A stretch of 64,000 nt of DNA from Holothuria scabra (lineage: Eukaryota > Echinodermata > Holothuroidea > Aspidochirotida > Holothuriidae), in the NCBI GenBank assembly GCA_037179385.1, contig CM074187.1, positions 9,363,450 to 9,427,449 on the forward strand, in the 5' to 3' direction. Made by a program: the position numbers and the translations under genes. Positions 43,619 to 55,149 of the stretch are shown one piece after another. Position 1 is the stretch's first letter. Each line of letters begins with the position of its first letter. Below the pieces are notes generated by a model. It was not told the DNA's origin, ran no database searches, and worked only from the letters and a program-made list of their open reading frames with translations.

Positions 43619-45074
43619 GTCTGTGACTTGTTTTTCTGAACAGCTCTTTCCCGAATATTTTCAAAAGTTATCCATGATGATCCTACTAGTAACGTGTACG
43701 CAGTCATTATTTCATGTGCTTAACGTCCCGGTTAGGATCAATTCAAAGAAAATGTACATTGCCTTTATCAAAAAGGAAGATTTTTCCCATTTGTGCTCCC
43801 CCATTGGCTTAGAATTTCACAGCAAAATGAATATTCACATAAGCTGAGCGTTCTTGTTCATGATTGGAGAACCGAAGTTTTGGGGTTTGTGAAGCCTCTT
43901 TTGTCCCTATCTGCGATTAGATAATCCTTCGAGGTGATCCTGCCTAGTTCATACACCTAAATACTAATCTCGACCCTGTTCTATTCCAGCTGCTGTGTGT
44001 CAAAGTGTCTCACAAGTGTATAGGCTCAAGTCCCTCTCGATGTACATAGGTTTTTCCCCAGGCACTCTGGCTTTCCTTCCACTTGGCATAGGCGTGTCAC
44101 TAAATCCGTTGCCCAGCCGACGAAGTCGGTTGCGTACCAGACTGTGGAATCTTCGGGCGGGTCATTTAACTATGACTTTTTCGTATGTATAACAACTAAC
44201 AAGTGTATGTTATTTAGTCCCTAAGATTTAAAAAGAGCACTGATCTCAAGATGACCATAGCTGTGATAATGTGTCAGCAGGATGCTCCACGCTCATTTGA
44301 AGTCAAAATTAGGGCTAATGTGCTCCCAGCCTGATGGTCAGTTTCAATTTATTCTGTTAACCTCATTTGAGGTTTAAGAATCAAAAAGACAAGAGCAAAG
44401 AACATTTACATAATATGATACAAGAAACGATCCAAGTTTACAAGATGGCAAAGTGATAGGAAGAGAAAAGAAAAAGGGAGAGAGGAAGAGAGAGATAAAA
44501 AGAAAAACAAGTACAACTATATAACTTATGAAGGCAGCGAGAAAATTGTGCCAACAGCCTAACAGTAAAAAAAGAATAAATTAGCTGAAAAATCAATGAT
44601 GAGAGTTGGAAACTTAGCAAGATTCTTAAAACGTATTTGTTCCCAAGACAAGGCTGGGTAAGCACATCACCATCGTCAGAAGGGTTACCCTGACTAGTAG
44701 ATCAGCTGTACAGACAAGATGTCAAGTATGCACAGCATACGAGACTACCTGTAGTCATACTGTGCCTAGAGGCACACTATCAACACAGTGTACGTTACTA
44801 CATGTGTACGTGTAGTTACTACTGCACGTACAGCGTACATATGCGTATACGCGTTCGTCTGACAACTGTGATGAGAAAAGTTAGAAACGAACCATCAGTA
44901 TTGTGGAAATATTTGAGAATTCTAAGATAAGCTAAGGTGCGTATCGTTGGATTAAGACTTTATTTTTAGTATTGTTGCCTTTAATAGTTGTGAGCAATGT
45001 GTATTTACTTGTCACGAGCTACATGAAAGGAGTGAATGGCATCGTACTGCGTATGCATTGCTAATGAGTAATGT
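43619..45074. other. No gene seen
   Basis: The stretch 44035-44090 (GATGTACATAGGTTTTTCCC, CAGGCACTCTGGCTTTCC) resembles a motif common in invertebrate retroposons but has no clear ends. 44458-44510 is a purine-rich tract (AGAGGAAGAGAGAGA). 44820-44860 has alternating TACG/CGTA. Confidence 0.35.
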
Positions 45075-45205
45075 AACAGCCTAGCCTAGCCTAGGCTAGG
45101 CCTAGGCCCTAACGTTTGGACTACCACAACCATAAACTTGTTGACTGAGATTGTCAAATGTAACTAGGCCTAGGCCTAGGCCTTGTCATCTTAGGCCTAA
45201 CGTTA
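45075..45205. repeat. AGGCCT / CCTAGG palindromic low-complexity repeats
   Basis: Runs of CCTAGCCTAGCCTAGGCTAG, GGCCTAGGCC and AGGCCTAGGCCTAGGCC, with TTAGGCCTAACGTTAGGCC, form many overlapping short palindromes. AGGCCT tetra- to hexamers are scattered through much of the window, but only here are they clustered. Confidence 0.7.
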
Positions 45206-45419
45206 GGCCTAAGCTGTGGTCCACGAACTTGATTCAATCAATGGTGTCTTCTATGTCAAATTCTAATTCAAAAGGTCCAACATTAACAGAATAATGGAGA
45301 CAATAAGGTAGACCTAACGTTAGGCCCACCAGTTCTCCCCCAAAGACCTGTAAGTTTGCCCCCAACTAAGGTTCTGATCTGGGCTCTAATTTAGAATCCG
45401 TGCCCGGAACTGCGTCATA

Positions 45420-45540
45420 GCTGTACGGTTACGGGTTACGTACGCATAGTAATAAGGTTAGGGTTACGTACGCATAGTAATAAGGTTAGGGTTACGTACG
45501 CATAGTATAATGGTTAAGTACGCATAGGTATAGGGTTAGG
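45420..45540 (+). repeat. Minisatellite, about 30-bp unit with GGTTAGGGTT core
   Basis: About four units of TAAGGTTAGGGTTACGTACG followed by CATAGTA. The core contains the vertebrate-type telomere hexamer once per unit, but the unit is far longer than a telomere repeat. Downstream (45560-45700) is rich in GTATACGTA palindromes. Confidence 0.75.
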
Positions 45541-45753
45541 GTGGGCCATATGCAGGTGTACGCATGCATAGGAACTGTATACGTAGGGGTATATAAACAT
45601 TTACGTATACGTATCTCATACTGTACATATATATACACTCTCAAGTACATGCAGTTAGCTTTAGGTATACGTAAATACGTATACCTACAGCTATATGTAA
45701 TAGATAGTATTATTAGACAGTACTTAATTATTTTTAACCCATTCACCGGCAAC

Positions 45754-45840
45754 AGCGCTCGTAGCGCAGTAGGCAAGCGCGCTGGTCTTCATGCTAGAAT
45801 CGCTATACCGCTAGGGTCGAGGGTTCGGGTCCCGGTACTA
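45754..45840 (+). pseudogene. tRNA-like sequence (decayed tRNA or SINE head)
   Basis: GTAGCGCAGTAGGCAAGCGC is a good A-box/D-arm with GCGC/GCGC pairing. GGTCTTCATGCTAG could be an anticodon arm (loop containing TTCAT), and GAGGGTTCGGGTCCCGG is a good B-box. The acceptor ends do not pair, the anticodon loop length is irregular and the variable region is long, so a functional tRNA is unlikely. The Pol III promoter boxes are intact. Confidence 0.5.
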
Positions 45841-46379
45841 ACAATGCTTTTCTTTCTTCCGTAGCACTAACCATTCACTTCTTTCCACAGCACACACTCA
45901 TAGCGCTGTTCCTCGTGTGAGGAAAAAAAGAAAAGGGTTTTTTACTTTAAAAAAAAAAAAAACTTAAAAGTTTGAGCGCCCTCTTTTGGAAGTTGTGAAG
46001 TGAGTAAAATTATGTCTACTTCCGGGCACGGATTCTAAATTAGCACCCTGATCTGTTTTCCCCCAACCCAAATCTGTCTGCAGAAATTCCCCTTTCCAAT
46101 GGCAATAGTCCTAGGGTACGGCCTAGGCTAGGCAAAGTGATTGTTATTGATAAAACGATGCAAGTGAATGAAATATATATCTTGTTGGATTCTCTTCGGG
46201 ATGAAGTAGGCTTAAGGCAGATTTTCTATCGTAAAACTGAAAATGGTAAAATAAGTTGTTCATTTGTACAAGTTTTAAGTACATTCTGTTACATTTGTGC
46301 ACTGTTGTTTTGAATGTCAGTTGTGTTTGGTAGAGTGAATGAGCTTTTTTCATTTTCTTTCATTGTTCATTTACTCTCT
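45841..46379. other. No gene seen
   Basis: A-rich tract at 45945-45965. 45310-45365 just upstream carries a fragment of the TTTCGCCCCC-family subterminal repeats (CCACCAGTTCTCCCCCAAAG), but none continues here. Confidence 0.35.
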
Positions 46380-47345
46380 TCAAGAAGTTCCGTTTCGTTT
46401 ATTGTTTTATTGCTTTGACATATATACATGTAAATATAGAGCGTAAATACAACAAAAGAATCTAAGGACATATAGAAGCAAAAGGAAGTACACTAAAACC
46501 CAGGGGGGCATGAGAACGTCCACTCCCTAAGAAAAAAAAAAACAACAACAAGCAGACTACAAACAAACACAAAAAGCTAATGCAGTAGCAAAAAAGAGAG
46601 GTTACAAAAATATAGCAGAGGTCAAAAAAGAGAGAGAACCGTCCCAGCTAAGAAACCCAGACCCTAAACCACACACCCCACCCACCCTACCCAGCAACAG
46701 CCTGCTGCAGAGAGGAAAATGCTTAAGACACTTTAAAATGGCAAAGCGTGATGATAACAAGTGTACAGAATGAATTCAGTGCCTTACATGTGAGATGAAG
46801 CCTAGTAGTCTTGAATAAAACGGTGTGAAATGTTTTGTTTGAAGGACTGGATACTTTGTTTGGCTTTGACAGAAGACGAGAGGGAATTCCAAAGCCGAAT
46901 GGCGTGATTACATAGAGAGTTGTGCTGTTAAGAACTTTGAAAAGTGTTCAGATGTAGGGATGCAGATTGTCACATGTTGTGATTATGGACTGAGAAGTTG
47001 TGAGAAAATAATTTGAAAATTGACTGGGCAGCAGGTCGTGCAATGAGCAATAGGTGAATGTGGCAATATTGGTATTAAAAATATCAGAGAGTTTCAGAAG
47101 CTTTAATGATTTGAAAAAGGAACTGGTATGGTCAAGTGGTTTTGAACAAGTGATGTGACAAAAAGCTCTCTTTTGCAAGACATTTAACTTGTTGAAAAGA
47201 GTATGACTATCACTGGACCAAGCAATGGAACAATAGTTAAGATAAGGATAGATTAAGGCAAGGTAATGGAACAAAGAGCATTCTTAGGTACAATGTACTT
47301 AAGTCTTCCTAATATACCAACGACCTTAGCAACCTTACTTTCTTC
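46380..47345 (-). pseudogene. 5'-truncated LINE, C-terminal RT region and 3' UTR
   Basis: Minus-strand translation gives SKVAKVVGILGRLKYIVPKN, a frameshift near 47255, LALIYPYLNYCSIAW, LNKLNVLQKRAF and LKLLKLSDI. After further breaks it ends IRLWNSLSSSVKAKQSIQSF..., closing at a stop at 46802-46804. These are the thumb and C-terminal blocks of a non-LTR reverse transcriptase of a type different from the fragment at 5987-6540. The remainder to 46380 is probable 3' UTR. It is inactive. Confidence 0.85.
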
Positions 47346-48339
47346 AAGAAGTAGTGACAGCAAGTAAAATATAAAAATTTGAATTAAAATATTATATAGT
47401 GCATTAATTGTTTTAGAACTAGAGAATTTTACAAAAGAAGTTGCCCCATAAACTTTAATTCATCATTCTGGAGATGCAATAGGATATGAAGTCAACTCCA
47501 CATGTGATTGGTCGTTGTTGGTATTTAGATTACCTATCACAGGCTTCGACAAACTCCCCTGCCTGACAGTCCGGGACAAGAAAAATTACTCGGACAAGTG
47601 AACTGCTCAGTATTATAGCCCGCTGGGCAAGTAGCACAGAAGTCTTCTTCACATAGGAATTCAATGGCTAGTACTAGATAATTAGATATGGACTCAGTAC
47701 ATATTCATGTTGACAAGTAGACTTTGGGAATCCCTAGCCCGATGGGCAAGTAATAAGAAATGAATTTGTGGAAGCCTGCCTATCAGGGAGTAGTTTGTTT
47801 GGGTTCGCGTCACATTTTGCGATACAACAACAAGGAAAATTTGAAAATTGCGATACATCATTCGACCTTGAATAGCAGACTTGCGTTTCAAAATTTCAGC
47901 AGGTCTTGTGTCATTTTGAATGTTCACAGAACGAAATAATGTTAGGGGAAAATAAGTACAGAAATTGGAAGTCATGAAAACTGATCATGCAAAACAAAAA
48001 AATTCCGCCCCACACTTGCTCCGCAAACCACCGATATTTTCCACTGTCAAGAGTTCTAACACGTGACCTCCCTTCGCCGGAGATTCATTGTTTACTACTA
48101 CTAAATACACAGCCTAAGTGCTGTAACAGTGTTAAGGGGAAATAGTAACCCACGGTATTGATGGCAAAAGCCACGGTAAGCACCTGGTTTGCTTACTGTC
48201 ACAGAATCACTGTTTTAAACTCCTCAAATGGATGAATATTTAAGGCTGTAAACTTGGCTTGAAATTATACATCACTGCATGCGCAAATATGTCATGCTTT
48301 TGTTCATGTTGCATAACTCACGATTTCGTGCTGTACGGC
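47346..48339. other. No gene seen
   Basis: No supported coding or repeat feature. The open frame at 47694-47975 (minus) has no recognisable motif. Confidence 0.35.
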
Positions 48340-48929
48340 CAGGCTTGGGGGGATTACTTCTCAATGTAATCGATTACGATTGCAATTACTTCATATTTTA
48401 TGATTGCGATTATGATTACGATTACAGCTAAAATTGAAAGTAATTGATTACGATTGCGATTACATTGCAATGTAATCATGATTGCAATCGTGATTACAAT
48501 TTCTTTCCACATAAACAATGTAGTAGGCAAAACAATCCAGTGCCCACAACTGGAAAAAAGACCATGGACATTGCTCTAGATAAGCCCAGACAAAACCAAG
48601 TCCTCCCAAAGTAGAGATTATTGAATCCATGCACTTCTCACTCATTTTAAGCTGGACCATCCAAGAAAGAGGGACAATTAAATTTTGTCATTCCAACAGA
48701 AGAACCAAGCACTGAAAAAATTGTTTAGTAACTTTACTTCTCTGTTCAATTCAACTTCAATGTAATCAGAAATGAAACCATGATTGCGATTACTTTGCCA
48801 TTGTAATCGATTACGATTGCAATTACTTTGCGATTTTCAAAAAAGTAATCAATTGCGATTACAACTACTTCAAAATGTGTAATCGATTGCAATCGATTAC
48901 GATTACTGATTACGATTACCCCAAGCCTG
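48340..48929 (+). mobile_element. hAT-type MITE, CAGGCTTGGGG termini, perfect 8-bp TSD
   Basis: It starts CAGGCTTGGGGGGATTAC and ends GATTACCCCAAGCCTG. The 8-bp direct repeat TGTACGGC is perfect on both sides (48332-48339 and 48930-48937). Both arms consist of repeated GTAATCGATTACGATTGCAA-type motifs that can pair with each other. It is 590 bp with no transposase. The intact duplication suggests a fairly young insertion. Confidence 0.92.
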
Positions 48930-48948
48930 TGTACGGCTCTACTGCATT

Positions 48949-49133
48949 CAGTGTTGTAATCGAGTCACTACATTAGTGAATCGAGTCACCAATTTTCAAA
49001 CTTTTAAGTGACTCGAGTTGAGTCATTGACTCGAGTCACTGTACTATTTCAGTGGGGAAATTACTCCTGAATTCTATCAAGTCACTATCATTTTCAGAGG
49101 AAGTGACTCGTGTCGTGACTTATTACAACACTG
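48949..49133 (+). mobile_element. hAT-type MITE, CAGTGTTGTAATC termini
   Basis: It starts CAGTGTTGTAATCGAGTCAC and ends TGACTTATTACAACACTG. The flanking 8-mers ACTGCATT and ACCGCATG agree at 6 of 8. The interior is made of GACTCGAGTCA palindromes. It lies 11 bp beyond the target-site duplication of the previous element. Confidence 0.82.
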
Positions 49134-49194
49134 ACCGCATGCAAAGAAACTAAGGGCCAAACAACACCATATTCAGAATCTGCAGCTGCCAATC

Positions 49195-50610
49195 AATGCA
49201 AGTTTGCCCTCAAGAATAGGCTAGGCCCAGGAATCTTAATGTAAAACCTTGTTAGGATAGCACAGGAGCCAAACAAGCAATTCTGAAGGAAAACGCATCG
49301 TACAAGGAAGTTGCTGTAGTAAAATTTTTAAAAATGTGAGGCAGGGCTTAGTTTGAGTATTTTATACATGCCGTGAAACAATTAAATGAAGTGAATGTCA
49401 TCTAGATAATTTTGTTATGTCTATCAGCTTTTACGTTTTGGGCTGGCTACCTTGAGAAGGGAATACCTGTACAGTAGAATGGACTAGTGCACTATCTTAA
49501 AGTCAAAATTTAAGGGACACTGAGCTAGGGGATTGTCGGTTCCCGTTTCCGACAACTTATATGAAAGGATTTAAGAAGCCTCAAAACTTGCTCAGATTAT
49601 CAGAAGTTTTAAAAGTTACTAAATTAATGAAACTGATGACCTCTTTATTCATAGCTGTATTAGGTTAAAGGGGGCAAAATGTTTTGGAACATTTTGGGGT
49701 GAATCTCTGTCTTAAAGGCACAGGATGAGCATGATTCTTCACACCGGCAGTTACTCTGCTTGGTTTTACATTGCAGGAGATGAAGATTTGACTCATAAAA
49801 TATAACGGGTGTGGGTAGACTAATTGGTAGTCAGTATGTCGATCATTACAAGTAAGTGGTGGCCCAATTTTAGGTGAGGGAAATCAGCGAAAAGGGAGAA
49901 CCACCAAGTGACAACCTGGACAGTGATGATGAGGAGGATTAAGGATGGTTGCATCTGATGAATATCGATAACATATGGCACTGTTTTCAAATTGGTTGCT
50001 TTCATATGTCATAGTACTTCTCCTGTTCTAAAATGGCACTTGGTAGGACTATGGATGGAATAAAGAGGATGCATTTTGTTAGGCTTTCTAAGATTGGGTA
50101 CAAACCAATCCAATGAGGGAATTACATGGCTATTAATGAAGTGCCATAGACCATTTATTTTCATGGCTTTATTTGGTCATTGAAATGACAAACAAACATT
50201 TTCAAATGAAAGGTAGCAAAGCAAAACATTTAAGAACAATGCTGAGGAGATCCCATTAAATTTTGTTGAGAGCTGCTGTCTCCAAAGCATTTTTTACAGA
50301 AATTGGAGACATCTAGGAGATTTTCTTGGCCTGAGTGTAGTTAAACTCCATACTACAGGATTCAGGTCATATGGACGCATAACTTACAGTATGATGTTTC
50401 ATTACCTGAAATATCAGATCTACCCTTCAGTCTTTGATTCTATAGTGTTTTACAAGCTGCTGTAAAAACACATACAACTAGGAAATGTCAATATTAATAT
50501 TTGCTAATAATTTTTGGGAGATTGCTTATCAATTTTGTACAATGAGTAGCAAAGCTGCTAATCAAAATTTCAAAAACAAATTGCTCCCTGCCTAAGCAAC
50601 TTTGCTGGAG
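49195..50610. repeat. 1.4-kb repeat, left member of an inverted pair
   Basis: Matches the reverse complement of 62520-63960 over its whole length. Anchors include CAAGTTTGCCCTCAAGAATA with its reverse near 63935, GTGCACTATCTTAAAGTCAA with 63645-63665, and AGCTGCTAATCAAAATTTCA with 62540-62560. No reverse transcriptase or transposase frame is present in either member. Class unknown. Confidence 0.8.
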
Positions 50611-50727
50611 GGTTGTGTTAATTTATGTCAGAATTTAAAGTAGATACAGTTTCATTATCATGTGAATTGTTTTGATGTACTATATCATGCAAGACTAATA
50701 AAATAACAGGTTCGGGTACAGCTACGC

Positions 50728-51195
50728 TGTATAGAATACCCCGCCAATAAATAAGTCCACAGGCTAGGCTATAGCAATCATGGTGGAGCCGATGTAGCCA
50801 CATTAGGGAAGTCTTTTAACTTAATTGTAACATAAATTTTTTTCACGGTGGAGCTCAATTATAACATTGATATCCTTCATGGTAGAGCTGAATCTGATGT
50901 AGCCGGTGTAGCCACATGGGAGAGAGTTGTTGGACTAAAAATATTTTTCACAATTTTAAAAAATTTGGGGGGCAGGTATGAGTATTATAAAGCCTGGGGT
51001 GTGCAAACCATGATTGTGCCGGCAGAGCTGGTGTAGCCACTCCAGATAAATGTCTTGGACTTAAAAAATTTTTGCAAGCATTCCCAACCGTATAACACTG
51101 TAGAAATCAATGAGGGCAATGATGAGTCGTTCTAAAGAACAGCGTAACCATGCATTTTATTGGGGCTGTTTTCCCTTGGTGGGGTATTCTATAGT
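50728..51195 (+). mobile_element. MITE-like element with TATAGAATACCCC ends and internal tandem repeats
   Basis: The left end TGTATAGAATACCCCGCCAA and right end TTGGTGGGGTATTCTATAG are inverted copies. Inside, a unit containing GAGCTGATGTAGCCACAT- and GGACTTAAAAATTTTT-like blocks is repeated about three times (near 50780, 50885 and 51020). The open frame at 50848-51036 belongs to it. The target-site duplication is not clear. Confidence 0.6.
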
Positions 51196-51651
51196 TACTC
51201 CAAACAAGGTAAGTATTGGGGGTGAAATGAGTTTCTATGGTCATGAAATTTTTTCAAACCCAGGGTGCTCTTTCTTTCTAAATGTCTAAATGGAAAAACC
51301 CAGCCTACCATACATCTTTTCAACTCAGTTGACATTGATCATGATAAGCAAATAATGCTGATACTGAATAGCAAATACTTGATTCAACCATGCTCAACTA
51401 GGGGAAAGCATTTTCAAATTTGAACATGCAAATACTTGCTGATAAACCTATCAAATTAATTCAATTAAGAGTTTTGGGCATAGAGCTATTTACTACCACT
51501 CTTATCTTAAACGGTAGGAGAAACATACAACCTAAAATGTCAATTCTTTAAATGGGAAAGTTAAGCAAAAATTTAATTTTTCATGAAAGAGGAACCAAAT
51601 CCAAACAATGTGGTGAAGTATTTCCATTCAAATCTGACATGTATTTCTTAA
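51196..51651. other. No gene seen
   Basis: Ordinary AT-rich sequence between two elements. Confidence 0.3.
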
Positions 51652-51902
51652 CCCTTTACCGTTGTTTGGGTCCTTTTGGACCCATGCGGAGAGCTCGGCT
51701 GTCACACATCTTTACTGTTTCACGCGGAGCTCGAAACTGCGAGTAGCAACCCGAAAATTCGGCCACAAGAGCGAGAGAGACAATAGTTTAAGGTCACGGG
51801 GTCAATGGCCTACGGAAGCCGATGTGGGGCGGGCTACGTCCGCTTTTCCGCCCAATCCCGAGGCGCGCAAATATGCCCCGATCGGAGCACAACGGTAAAG
51901 GG
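51652..51902 (+). mobile_element. piggyBac-like MITE (family M2), copy 2
   Basis: TTAA on both sides (51648-51651, 51903-51906). The termini CCCTTTACCGTTGTTTGGGT and ACAACGGTAAAGGG share a perfect 14-bp inverted repeat (CCCTTTACCGTTGT). 251 bp, nearly the same length as copy 1. CCCTTT-type ends with TTAA are characteristic of piggyBac-superfamily elements. Confidence 0.9.
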
Positions 51903-52018
51903 TTAAGATATCAGCAAATGAAGTAACCCTGTGTGTGCCAAAGTGATCTTGAGGGCAGCAGAGGTTATATCACTTCTTCACATTGACAACAAATGGTTTC
52001 TTTCCTTTTTTTTTTCAG

Positions 52019-52079
52019 ACTATTGTGCTGACCTTGAAGTTATAGGAACAGGACCTCCCTGTGGGGAATGCAAATTCTC
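52019..52079 (+). other. Possible short exon (cysteine-rich or leader)
   Basis: It follows a strong acceptor (TTTCCTTTTTTTTTTCAG) and reads YCADLEVIGTGPPCGECKFS, then CTCAG|GTTATT, a weak donor. Alternatively the frame continues to a stop at 52120-52122 with six cysteines in all. It could be a 5' leader exon of the gene starting at 52699 or a last exon of an unseen gene. The evidence is thin. Confidence 0.25.
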
Positions 52080-52179
52080 AGGTTATTTATGCAACCAATT
52101 TGTGATAATATGGGATTGTTGAGGAGAAAATAGGCTGTCAAATTAAAGTAAACAAAAAACTTCCCATTAATGTGAGTTA

Positions 52180-52235
52180 GTTAATAGTTAGAGTTTTACA
52201 GCCCAGTTTCCAACCTATTGGTTCAAGTCGAGCCA
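52180..52235 (-). mobile_element. SINE 3'-tail fragment
   Basis: AGAGTTTTACAGCCCAGTTT then CCAACCTATTGGTTCAAGTC is the reverse of the SINE tail seen at 5494-5531. Confidence 0.55.
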
Positions 52236-52698
52236 TTAATGTGAGGAGATGATGTCATATGTGCTTGCTTCAAGGTCACTTTTTGTTGAAAATATGACAA
52301 CTTTACATGCTCATATCTTGAGAACCACACATTGGATTCCAATGCAAATTTCACCAAAATGGTAAAGTATTAGAACTTGATATGACCTTAAACCCTTCTT
52401 TAAAATGTTATATGTTGATAAAGGTTTATTGTAATAGTGTACTGAATACTGAACATGTGCATTTTTCCCTTTTATCTTGCAGGGTGTCTGACTTCGCGCA
52501 ACTGTCTTTCAGAATCTTATCTGTTGTGGAGTTTATGATGTAGTACATTGACTATGTGATTGTAGCAGTATTTTTCCAGTGACATGAGGGGTGTAATGTG
52601 TATGCCCTGTCCTGTATCATGATGATGGTGAAGTGCCTTTTTGTGATTAATCTATGTAATTAATTCTCCTCCAACATTTGACAAGGCTGTACAGTAAA

Positions 52699-52747
52699 AT
52701 GGCACCTGGGAAAGCATTGCTCTTTGTGCTGTTAATTATCTATTACG
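52699..52747 (+). CDS. First coding exon with signal peptide (partial gene)
   Basis: ATG at 52699 opens MAPGKALLFVLLIIYY, one lysine followed by a hydrophobic run, the form of a secretory signal peptide or signal anchor. The exon stops at a near-perfect donor ACG|GTAAGTAAC, leaving phase 1. Upstream, 52483-52698 looks like 5' UTR of the same exon, because a strong acceptor (CCCTTTTATCTTGCAG|GG) lies at 52482. Splitting a signal peptide into its own exon is common in animal secreted and receptor genes. I could not find later exons in the 11 kb downstream, so introns must be long or the rest lies outside. No protein family can be named. Confidence 0.55.
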
Positions 52748-53639
52748 GTAAGTAACTTTTGATGCCATTTTGTTTTAAAAAGATAAGTACAATTTTGGTG
52801 ATTAAAGTAATGTAGAGAAATCTGAAGTTGGTGTTTCTTTGAAAAGTGACAGAAGGATTTCTCTGCAATATTTACTAGCCTACTAGGGCTCAACCGATAA
52901 TTGGATTTGACCAATATTCACCAAAATCAGTAAAATACCAGGTTGGCATGATTTAGCCAAGTGCACTTGCCAATGTTTACTGATCAATGTTCTGTAACCT
53001 GATAATTTTGTTGAAAGTGCATGGGAAATTTATTATTCTGTGATTTATTTCTGAAGTCTTCCAGATTCTAATCTGGCTGCAAGCCAAGTGGTAAAGTCAG
53101 CTGTACCTAGTTTCCACAAACAGGGAGGGTTAATATTTATTGTGGCTATTGCTCATTCTGAACCCGATGCTAATGAAAACTAAGCATTTGTAATAACTAG
53201 TCAACAAAGTTTTTAATCTGTATGTAATTTTTTACTTTCTCACATTTTCCCTTCACTTTTGTCTCATAGTTCATAGTTGTTTAAAGACAGTTTCGTACAT
53301 TCCATATGCTGAAATAAAGAATTAATCTGACTATATACAAACTGCTTGTATGAATTTCTTTCAAGAGTTATTCCATTGTTGTTGTGAACTTTGCTCTACC
53401 TTTTTCATGATGGAATGATCCAATATTGATATGGGTATAACCTAGTGTTTGCATGTAGTACCAAAAAATGGGAAGCAGGACAACACCCCTCTGGTACGGT
53501 GATAAAGATATTTTCTCTAAGGTCCTCCCTACTCTATGGTGAAGAGCTGTTTGGCAAAATCAAACATTTTTTTCCCATGATGAATAAAGTAGCAACGATT
53601 TGTTTTAATAGGCTCTATGAGGGACAGTGCATGCATGAA

Positions 53640-54250
53640 AAATTTACAACTGTATCGGAGAGGAAGTGATCACGTTCACAGGTTCAAATAGAAAAGGACA
53701 AATATAAGAAATATGACAAAAAAAACACAATTAAGAAAATAAATACTTCGTTACACCTTTTTTCTTTTTCATATTCAGTTTTGGAGCATTTTCAGACTCA
53801 AAAAGCAAAGCTACTTACTAGAGCTTGAAGCTGTTTGTATTAATACTTTCAAAACATAAAGTAAAAAATATCAACCAATTTCCGAGCCTTTGTTTACAGT
53901 CTTCTCTTGCATGTCCGAAAAATGACGTCATTCTTGTGAAATTTGCTTGCTGTTGTGTACATGTATGTGCTGTGGCATTTTCACCAACAATCTGTGTACG
54001 TTTCTACGTAACCAGCCTGCTGTTGACATGTTGGCATTCTACCATAGCTTTCGGTGTGAAACTTTGTACAGTAGTACAGTAGGTTGTGCGAGCACCATTT
54101 TGAGGCAAACTAGTGTAAGATACAAAGGCTTTTTACATCTCGAAACTCTTCGTCGATATTAACGAAATCATTGCAGTCATATTTTAGCACTTAACATACA
54201 GTGGCAAAGTCTTCGTTTGCATTATAGTGAAACATTAAACCATTATATTG
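53640..54250 (+). repeat. Tandem diverged repeat, first copy (partner 55150-55780)
   Basis: Shared anchors are AGAGCTTGAAGCT, TCTTGCA(T/C)(G/T)TCC.TAAAAA-like, TGTTGACAT, CATAGCTTTC and CATTTTGAGGCAAACTA, in the same order. Identity is low. Each copy is followed by a CAGCAAAG/GGCAAAGT..TTTGCAT block. Confidence 0.55.
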
Positions 54251-55149
54251 GCCAGTTCAAGTTGGTTTTCATTTCAATACGCTAGAGGAGTTGAGGTAGC
54301 TTGTCGTACTGAGTAGAAGACGCAACTTCTACAGTAAATCGTTAGTATCATGCAGGGCTGGCTCAGTTTAAGCAGAAATGCAACAGAAATGCTTAAAGAA
54401 CATTGCATGATGAGCCTCATGTCTGCAAACTTCTATGTAAAACTAACCTCACTGTGTTGCTGTGCCCGGTGCTACATTGTGAATTGCTGTAGCTTGCATG
54501 CAAGATCATATAGGCAGTGTTGTAGCATTCACTGATCTGAGAAGCAACTCTATGATAGCATGAGCCCTTGTGCTGGTGAAAATTTCAGCTTAGTTAAACA
54601 GAGTACAACCAACATTCAGACTGAAATAAAATTTCAGGTGACCTCTTTATTCTCAATCTCAGTTTCGGTTAAATTAATACAAATTGGCAAACAATATGAG
54701 ATTTTTAAGAGGACTTATGGGAATAAATGCGTGGGGCGATGTACATAATATAGAGGCATTGCTCAGATGTATAACAAAGAAACATTAGGAAACAGTGAAA
54801 AGTTGTAAACCACATAGGCTAGATATAGCCGGGTAGTGAAAATATTGGATTGGATTGATTATTGGCCGTTGGTAGGGAAAAACATGGGACATAGATTGGC
54901 AGTGAAAAACCACATCAGTTGAGCCCTAATATCTTCAGTATCTGGAGGCTGTTAATTTTTAGAAAGCTGTTTTCTTACAATATTAGAATTGCTTGGGTAA
55001 ATGACTAAATTACCAGCTTTGCTGGTGGTAGCTTTTAGTGATTGCATGGGTACCAAACAGTAGGAACTGGGTACCCAATCACCATACCCCTGGGGTACCC
55101 GATACCCAGTATTTTGGTGACTGAAAGACAGCAATATTTTGTCAGGCAT

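Noticed and set aside
45754..45840. Functional tRNA gene
   Set aside because: The acceptor ends do not pair and the anticodon loop is irregular; kept only as a tRNA-like sequence.
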